The notes under the pieces: model-generated | Told to the model about the DNA's origin: nothing | Seen by the model: the letters and a program-made list of their open reading frames with translations, nothing else | Databases searched by the model: none | In this document: piece after piece, positions 13,213 to 18,299 of the stretch | Numbering within the stretch: the stretch's first letter is position 1 | How the letters are laid out: the number at the start of each line of letters is the position of its first letter | Translations under genes and position numbers: made by a program | Source of the DNA: Avoscillospira sp045530865 | GTDB taxonomy: Bacteria > Bacillota > Clostridia > Oscillospirales > Oscillospiraceae | Assembly (NCBI GenBank): GCA_045530865.1 | Contig: JAZSCX010000118.1 | Coordinates: forward strand, 1 to 18,299 | Length of the DNA: 18,299 bases | Direction: 5' to 3'

Positions 13213-15531
13213 TTACACGTGCCAGATCTCTTCCGCGTACTGGCGGATGGTGCGGTCGGCGGAGAACTTGCCGGCGGAGGCCACGTTCATCAGGCACTTA
13301 CGGCCGAAGGCCATACGGTCGCGGGTGTCGCGGATGGCCTGCAGCTTGGTTGTCTGGTAGGAACGGAAGTCCTTCAGGATATAGTAATGGTCGGCTCTGT
13401 GCCAATGGGTGCCGTGGAGCAGGGCATTGTGCAGCTCCCGCAGCTCATCATCGGTGGGAACGGTGCCGTCCACCAGCGTATCCACAGCGCGCTTCAGGCC
13501 GGGATCGCCGTGATAGTAGTCCAGAGGATTATAGTGGTTCTTGATGGTTTCGATCTCCTGCACCGTGGCGCCGAAGATATAGTTGTTCTCTCTGCCGGCC
13601 TGTTCCACGATCTCCACGTTGGCGCCGTCCAGGGTGCCAAGGGTAACGGCGCCGTTGAGCATGAACTTCATGTTGCCGGTACCGGAAGCCTCGGTGCCTG
13701 CAGGGGAGATCTGCTCGGAAATATCGGCGGCGGGGATGATATGCTCGGCATAGGAGCAATTGTAGTTCTGGACAAAGACCACCTTCAACTTATCGGCCAC
13801 GGCAGGATCATTGTTGATGACCTTGGCCATGCGGTTGATATAGCGGATGATGGCTTTTGCCCGCTGATAGCCGGGAGCGGACTTGGCGCCGAAGATGAAC
13901 ACGGTGGGCTCAAAATCGGTCAGCTCGCCGCTCTTCAGGGACAGATAGATATCCATGATGGACAGGGCGTTCATCAGCTGGCGCTTATACTCATGCAGGC
14001 GCTTGACCTGCACATCAAACACGAAGTTGGGGTTCAGCTCCACGCCTTCCTTGGCGGCGATGACCTGGCAAAGCTGCTCTTTCTTGGCGCGCTTGACGGC
14101 ATTGAACTCGTTCACCAGATTGTCATCGATCAGGGGCTTCAGCACCTGCAGCCAGTCCAGACGGGTCAGGAAGCCGGGGCTCACATGCTCCTCCAGCAGT
14201 TTTGTCAGCTCGGGGTTGCACAGGCCCAGCCAGCGGCGGGGGGTGATGCCGTTGGTCTTATTCTGGAAGCGCTCGGGGTAGACGGCATACCAGTCGCGGA
14301 ACAGATCCCGCTTCAGGATCTCGGAGTGGATCTGGGCCACGCCGTTGACAGCGGTGGAAACATAGACGGACAGATTGGCCATATGGGCCTGATTGTCCCG
14401 GATGATCCACAGATGGCCGTGCTCACGGCGGCAGCGCTCATCGATCATGCGGATGATATGGACGATCTCCGGCACCACGGAGCCCAGCAGATTCAGATCC
14501 CACTTTTCCAGCGCCTCACCCATGACGGTATGGTTGGTGTAGGAGAAGGTGGAGCGGGCGACCTGGAAGGCCTGCTCGAAGCTGGCGCCATCCGCCATCA
14601 GCAGACGGATCAGCTCGGGAATGGACATGGCGGGGTGGGTATCGTTGAGCTGCACCGCCACGAACTTGCCCAGCTGGGACAGATCGCTGCCGTGGGTGGT
14701 GCGGTAAACGCGGAGAATATCCTGCAGGGACGCGCTGGAAAGGACATACTGCTGCTTGATGCGCAGCCGCTTGCCGTCCCAGGTGGAATCGTTGGGATAC
14801 AGGACGCGGGTGATGTCCTCGGCCTGATTTTTCTGCAGCAGGGCTCTGGCATAGTCCTGTGCGTTGAAGGCGTCGAAGTCCAGCTCCTGCTCCGGCTCGC
14901 ACTGCCACAGGCGCAGGGTACCGATATTATCGCAGCCGTAGCCGATGATGGGCATATCGTAGGGCACGGCAATGACCGTCTGATCCGCAAAGGTCACACG
15001 GACGGCATGCTTATCCCGGCGGTAGCTCCAGGGATCGCCGTAGCGGGTCCAGTCATCGGCGACTTCCCGCTGCGCGCCGTTTTCATCAAAGCTCTGCTTG
15101 AACAGGCCGAAGCGGTAGCGCAGGCCGTAGCCGGACAGAGGCACGCCGCAGGTCACGGCGCTGTCCAGGAAGCAGGCTGCCAGACGGCCCAGACCGCCGT
15201 TGCCCAGAGCATCATCCTCGATATCCTCCAGCGCGGCCAGATCCACACCCTTGGCGGCAAAGGCAGCCTTGATGGGCTCCAGAATCTCCAGATTGAACAG
15301 GTTGGAATACACCATACGGCCCATGAGATACTCGGCGGAGAAATAATAGGCCTTCCGCTTCTGCTCTCTGAGCTTCTTGCTGGCCGTCCACGGCTCATTG
15401 ATGGCCATCATGACCGCCGTGCCCAGACAATCGTGCAGACGCTGGGGCGTGGTGGTGGTGAGGGTCTCGTCGTGACGCAGCTTCAGCAGCGCCTCGGTGT
15501 TGGTAATGATCGTGTTGATGTTGATGTTCAT
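13213..15531 (-). CDS. glgP: Glycogen/maltodextrin phosphorylase (GT35)
   Basis: A 772-residue cytoplasmic enzyme that uses phosphate to release glucose-1-phosphate from the non-reducing ends of alpha-1,4-glucans. Diagnostic segments: YYFSAEYLMGR near the N-terminus, EDDALGNGGLGRLAACFLDS, QLNDTHPAM, TNGITPRRWL, FVFDVQVKRLHEYKRQ, and the PLP site EASGTGNMKFMLNGAVTLGT, in which Lys622 should carry the cofactor. Length is close to bacterial GlgP/MalP; glycogen versus maltodextrin preference cannot be decided. ATG 15531 is preferred over ATG 15549 because AGGAG lies 7 nt upstream. A long leader precedes it, a terminator follows, and a GH3-like gene diverges from the same spacer. No other glycogen genes are in view. 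Confidence 0.95.
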   Translation of the reverse strand: MNININTIITNTEALLKLRHDETLTTTTPQRLHDCLGTAVMMAINEPWTASKKLREQKRKAYYFSAEYLMGRMVYSNLFNLEILEPIKAAFAAKGVDLAALEDIEDDALGNGGLGRLAACFLDSAVTCGVPLSGYGLRYRFGLFKQSFDENGAQREVADDWTRYGDPWSYRRDKHAVRVTFADQTVIAVPYDMPIIGYGCDNIGTLRLWQCEPEQELDFDAFNAQDYARALLQKNQAEDITRVLYPNDSTWDGKRLRIKQQYVLSSASLQDILRVYRTTHGSDLSQLGKFVAVQLNDTHPAMSIPELIRLLMADGASFEQAFQVARSTFSYTNHTVMGEALEKWDLNLLGSVVPEIVHIIRMIDERCRREHGHLWIIRDNQAHMANLSVYVSTAVNGVAQIHSEILKRDLFRDWYAVYPERFQNKTNGITPRRWLGLCNPELTKLLEEHVSPGFLTRLDWLQVLKPLIDDNLVNEFNAVKRAKKEQLCQVIAAKEGVELNPNFVFDVQVKRLHEYKRQLMNALSIMDIYLSLKSGELTDFEPTVFIFGAKSAPGYQRAKAIIRYINRMAKVINNDPAVADKLKVVFVQNYNCSYAEHIIPAADISEQISPAGTEASGTGNMKFMLNGAVTLGTLDGANVEIVEQAGRENNYIFGATVQEIETIKNHYNPLDYYHGDPGLKRAVDTLVDGTVPTDDELRELHNALLHGTHWHRADHYYILKDFRSYQTTKLQAIRDTRDRMAFGRKCLMNVASAGKFSADRTIRQYAEEIWHV

Positions 15532-15749
15532 ATATAATCTCCTAAACATGGTTTATGGCGGCTGTGAGCCGGATATGTTCTCCTCTTCGCCCCGGAACAG
15601 CACGCAAACCATAATAATAATATGCAGGCAAATACGGTTTCTGTGCCAAAACAAGCCGGATTTGCAGGATTCTACCCTGCCAACCTGAATCTTATACGAA
15701 AACAGGCTGCCGCCTCGCTGCGGAAAAATCATAAAAAACGCTCATGATA
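15532..15749 (-). other. Long (~218 nt) 5' leader of the phosphorylase gene
   Basis: If the promoter at 15756-15784 is used, the transcript has about 218 nt before the start codon. The leader contains small inverted repeats such as GCAGG-7-CCTGC and a TATTATTATTATGG tract, but nothing I can match to a known riboswitch. No open frame of interest lies in it. The rest of the divergent spacer up to 15978 holds only the two promoters. Confidence 0.4.
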
Positions 15750-15755
15750 GCAGGT

Positions 15756-15784
15756 ATTTTACCAGAAAAACAGTGCATTTTCAA
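15756..15784 (-). promoter_or_regulatory. Promoter of the glycogen phosphorylase gene
   Basis: Minus strand TTGAAA (15784-15779), 17-nt spacer, TAAAAT (15761-15756) preceded by TGG, an extended -10. This is the best match in the divergent spacer. Confidence 0.65.
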
Positions 15785-15913
15785 GGTTGTTTTTTTCTTT
15801 TTGCAAAGATTGGACATTTTTGCTAATTATTCTCTTTCTCTGCATCAATCTTTTCGGAATTCATCAAAGGTTCCGCCGCCGGAAAGACCTGACACATATT
15901 TTGATTTTCCCCC

Positions 15914-15942
15914 TTTCTCACCAGCGAAAAATATGATACTAT
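15914..15942 (+). promoter_or_regulatory. Candidate promoter of the GH3-like gene
   Basis: Extended -10 TGATACTAT (15934-15942) with a poor -35 (TTTCTC, 15914-15919) 17 nt away. Transcription would start near 15949, 30 nt before the ATG. The weak -35 would suit activator control or low expression. Confidence 0.4.
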
Positions 15943-15978
15943 TAAAAGAAAAACCACGATCAGCAAGGAGAACCTGCT

Positions 15979-18069
15979 ATGGAATATACACCCCGTATGC
16001 GCGAAAATGCCATGGTCGCCCGTTCTGCCGCTCTGGGCAGCATGGTGCTGCTGAAAAATGTCCGCCAGACCCTGCCCCTGCAGCCTGCCGGTTCGGAAAA
16101 GCTCCCCATCGCCGTGTTCGGCATGGGTCAGCTGGACACGGTTTTTGGCTGCACCGAATTTCAGGCCTACGGCACGGTTTCCGTGCTGGACGGTCTGTGC
16201 GCGTCTGATTCGGTCTGTCCCGACGGTCTGCTGACCCATAAATACCGCAATTGGAAGCTGAATCACCCCGGCGAGGACTTCCCGTGGAATACCCTCTCCA
16301 TGGAAGAGCTGGCAAACAACAATGCCGCCGCCCTTGTGGTGGTCAGCCGCTCCGAGGATTCCTATGACCCGATCCTGACGCTGGACGAGCGGGCCCTGCT
16401 GAAGGCCGTTTCCAACGCTTTTGCCCGCACGGTTTTGATCCTGAACACCCCCGGTTATATGGAGATCGCACCGGTGGCTGAGCTGTGCGGTGCCGTGGTC
16501 TACATGGGCATTGCCGGCCAGGAAGCCGGTACGGCTCTGGCTGATCTGCTCACCGGCAAGGCCCTGTTTCAGGGAAAACTGAACCAGAGCTGGCCCCGCA
16601 GACGGGCGGATTTCACCCTCGCCAATCAGCTCAGCGACATTTACTGCGGCTACCGCTATTTTGATTCCTTCGGTACGGAACTGCTGTATGACTTTGGTCA
16701 CGGCCTGACCTACGGTGCGGCAGAGCTGACCGCCGTATCCGTGGCAGTGGACGACACCCTGCTGGTAGTGACTGCCACCGTGACCAACACCGGGGAAACC
16801 TGGCCCGTCAGTCAGGTGGTGCAGGTCTATACCTCCCGTCCCGGAGCCGAACAGCCCAAGTATGTGTTCCAGGCCTATGCCCGCACCAGAGTGCTGGATC
16901 CCGGCCAGTCCCAGACAGTACAGATCCGTATCCCCCTCAGCGAGCTGTCCTCCTTCTCCGAAGATGCCAGCGCCTTTGTGCTGAACGCCGGCTTCTACGA
17001 TGTCCGGGTGGGCTTCTCCGCCCGCTCCACGGTCATTGCCGGTTCTCTGAAGCTGAACCGGGATGCGGTGGTGCAGCCGGTGCTGCCCATGAATATCCCC
17101 CGCACCGTCAACCGCCTCGCCGGACTGGCCTTCACCTATCCCGGCGAAGCGGAAGAACTGGCATCCGCCAGAGCCAGCGCCATCCGTCTGGCAGGCTGGA
17201 ACATCCCCCGGTTCAGCCTGCGCCGCCCCAAGGTACCGCAGCTCTGCCGTCCTGCCGACCATCCCGTCCGTCTGGAGGATGTGAAGGCGGGAACCGCCAA
17301 CCTCTTCGAGCTGACAGCCTCCATGGATGACCATGATCTGCGGCGGCTGGTATCCGACTTCGGCTTCTGCCCCACCGCCGTTCCCGGTGCGCTGGGCGCT
17401 TCCGCCGATCTGAAGGAGAAATACGGCATCCCCGCCATGACCGTTGCCGCAGGCGCCGACGGTCTGCTGCTGACCCGGGATCTGAAGGATCCCGAGGATG
17501 ACCGCATCACCGGACATCAGTACTGCACCCTCTTCCCTGCCGCCAGCCTGCTGGGCTGCTGCTGGAACAGCGAGCTGATCGCCGCCGTGGGTGCAGCCGT
17601 AGGCAGAGAAATGCGGGAATTCGGCGTGGATCTGTGGCTGGCGCCGGGTGCCGATGTGATCCGCAGCCCCGGTCAGCGCCATGTAAGCCGCTGCTGGTCG
17701 GAAGAACCCATGCTATGCGGCCTGTATACGGCGCAGCTGGCAAAGGGCGTGGGCAAATACGGTGCCGCCGTCCTCCGCAGCGTATCCATGGAGCACAAGA
17801 CCGAGGCCACCCAGCGGGCCTATCAGGACGTATACGGTCTTGGCTTTGCCATTGCCGCGGAAAGCGCCAAAGCCGTCCTGCTGCCTACCCAGTGGCTCAA
17901 TGACGAGCCCGCCGGCGAAGACACCGCCCAGAGTCGGGCCCTGATCCACGAATGGAAGTTCGGCGGCATGTTCCTGGCCGATGACGAGCGCTTCACCCGG
18001 GAACCCGACCGCGTGCAGCTGGAACAGGCGGCATTGCGGATTTTGAAATTTGCACTGACCAGAATTTGA
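15979..18069 (+). CDS. Domain-permuted, degenerate glycoside hydrolase family 3 protein
   Basis: A 696-residue protein without signal peptide, so cytoplasmic. Domain order is reversed relative to common GH3 enzymes: the GH3 C-terminal (alpha/beta sandwich) domain comes first (about 10-215, with SEDSYDPILTLDE and MGIAGQEAGTALADLLTGK), then a fibronectin-like domain (about 240-355, YDFGHGLTYG, VTNTG), then the barrel domain (about 440-696). This order is known from some rumen beta-glucosidases. The barrel is eroded: the RNFE motif reads RHVS (567-570), the substrate-binding Lys-His reads Arg600-Ser601, the SDW nucleophile motif reads ALA-ASP-ASP (667-669), and the segment after it is about 50 residues short. 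Glu126 and Asp668 could still be acid/base and nucleophile. AAGGAG lies 8 nt before ATG. It may be a beta-glucosidase with altered specificity or a non-catalytic binding protein. Confidence 0.8.
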   Translation: MEYTPRMRENAMVARSAALGSMVLLKNVRQTLPLQPAGSEKLPIAVFGMGQLDTVFGCTEFQAYGTVSVLDGLCASDSVCPDGLLTHKYRNWKLNHPGEDFPWNTLSMEELANNNAAALVVVSRSEDSYDPILTLDERALLKAVSNAFARTVLILNTPGYMEIAPVAELCGAVVYMGIAGQEAGTALADLLTGKALFQGKLNQSWPRRRADFTLANQLSDIYCGYRYFDSFGTELLYDFGHGLTYGAAELTAVSVAVDDTLLVVTATVTNTGETWPVSQVVQVYTSRPGAEQPKYVFQAYARTRVLDPGQSQTVQIRIPLSELSSFSEDASAFVLNAGFYDVRVGFSARSTVIAGSLKLNRDAVVQPVLPMNIPRTVNRLAGLAFTYPGEAEELASARASAIRLAGWNIPRFSLRRPKVPQLCRPADHPVRLEDVKAGTANLFELTASMDDHDLRRLVSDFGFCPTAVPGALGASADLKEKYGIPAMTVAAGADGLLLTRDLKDPEDDRITGHQYCTLFPAASLLGCCWNSELIAAVGAAVGREMREFGVDLWLAPGADVIRSPGQRHVSRCWSEEPMLCGLYTAQLAKGVGKYGAAVLRSVSMEHKTEATQRAYQDVYGLGFAIAAESAKAVLLPTQWLNDEPAGEDTAQSRALIHEWKFGGMFLADDERFTREPDRVQLEQAALRILKFALTRI

Positions 18070-18072
18070 TAC

Positions 18073-18104
18073 AAAACAGCGGCGGGAGCCCCCGCCGCTG
18101 TTTT
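18073..18104 (+). terminator. Terminator of the GH3-like gene
   Basis: Perfect 14-bp arms AAAACAGCGGCGGG (18073-18086) and CCCGCCGCTGTTTT (18091-18104) with a 4-nt loop, 3 nt after the stop codon and ending in TTTT. Confidence 0.88.
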
Positions 18105-18176
18105 CAATGGACAGTGCACAATGGACAATGACGGTAGGGCGGGGACTTGCCCCCGCCGCCGTAGGGGCGACCATTG
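18105..18176. repeat. Interspersed repeat with GGACAATG units and a GC-rich hairpin
   Basis: Begins with AATGGACAGTGCACAATGGACAATG, like the repeat at 13149-13177, continues with the hairpin GGCGGGG-ACTTG-CCCCGCC-like tract, and ends with GTAGGGGCGACCATTG (18161-18176), matching the reverse complement of 241-255 and flank at the left end of the window. The partner arm expected after ACCATTG (GTCGCCC in the left copy) is missing here. Confidence 0.6.
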
Positions 18177-18224
18177 TGTCAAGTGTAACATGGTATACAC
18201 CAGTGTAGGGACATAGTATACAAC
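18177..18224 (-). mobile_element. Possible insertion-sequence end with repeated terminal motif
   Basis: A sequence starting TGTCAAGTG at 18177 carries a direct repeat: ACATGGTATACA (18188-18199) and ACATAGTATACA (18211-18222), each preceded by AGTGTA. A reading frame that runs in from the right edge ends just inside it. Repeated subterminal motifs and a TG start are seen in some IS families (IS21 for example), but one end alone cannot identify the element. Confidence 0.35.
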
Positions 18225-18299
18225 TCACATTCTCGCAATGGAGCGGTGTATCAGTTGTCCATTCTCTGTATCGAACTCGGCAATTTTGAAATTTCGATA
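18225..18299 (-). CDS. Partial CDS, C-terminal end only (possible transposase)
   Basis: An open frame enters from the right edge and ends at TGA (18227-18225). It gives 24 residues, including FKIAEFDTENGQLIHRSIAR before a final Met. The composition is protein-like and the other frames are less so, but the fragment is too short to assign. Its position next to the repeated ACATrGTATACA motif suggests the last gene of an insertion sequence; this is inference. Confidence 0.4.
   Translation of the reverse strand, partial: YRNFKIAEFDTENGQLIHRSIARM

Noticed and set aside
13150..15537. Plus-strand frame of 795 codons opposite the phosphorylase
   Set aside because: Shadow of the GT35 gene, whose motifs are unmistakable on the minus strand.
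15823..17682. Minus-strand frame of 619 codons opposite the GH3-like gene
   Set aside because: Codon-register shadow; the plus strand shows GH3 and fibronectin-like motifs, an SD and a terminator.

Overview
The window looks like chromosomal DNA of a Gram-positive, probably gut-dwelling member of the Clostridia, most likely Oscillospiraceae or a relative. The basis is AAGGAGG ribosome binding sites, promoters of the form TTGAAA-17-TGnTAnnnT, moderately GC-rich genes between AT-rich spacers, a lipoprotein-type OppA, a DUF6809-like small protein, and several short palindromic intergenic repeats of a kind I associate with that family. The assignment is inference; no rRNA or tRNA gene is present to confirm it. 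I found no CRISPR array, phage or plasmid region.

Layout. Positions 1-256 hold a plus-strand terminator-like hairpin and interspersed palindromic repeats. Positions 257-814 hold a divergent pair: a ribbon-helix-helix protein (minus) and a DUF6809-like protein (plus) whose start codon appears to be ATT. Positions 876-8988 are one minus-strand oligopeptide transport locus, transcribed oppA-oppB-oppC-oppD-oppF and then a small single-span membrane protein, ending at a strong terminator at 835-869. OppA and OppC both carry large extra extracytoplasmic segments; that in OppC (about 370 residues) contains what looks like four tandem units. OppA and OppB are separated by 256 bp with three strong hairpins. 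Positions 9221-13102 are minus-strand housekeeping genes: a four-span membrane protein, glutamate racemase (murI), an eight-span membrane protein, a GNAT acetyltransferase and a TatD-family hydrolase, the last two overlapping by 4 bp. Positions 13213-15531 encode glycogen/maltodextrin phosphorylase (minus). Divergently, 15979-18069 encodes a domain-permuted, degenerate GH3 protein (plus). The right edge holds another interspersed repeat and what may be the end of an insertion sequence with a partial gene.

How the genes fit. OppABCDF imports peptides: OppA captures them, OppBC form the channel and OppDF hydrolyse ATP. MurI makes D-glutamate for peptidoglycan. The phosphorylase yields glucose-1-phosphate from stored or imported alpha-glucan; the neighbouring GH3 protein suggests a carbohydrate link, but its catalytic half has lost several conserved residues.

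Most worth a second look: the repeat-bearing OppC ectodomain with an enlarged OppA, the apparent ATT start behind a full 14-nt anti-SD match, the degenerate permuted GH3 protein, and the TatD start codon next to a hairpin that presents its Shine-Dalgarno sequence in the loop.
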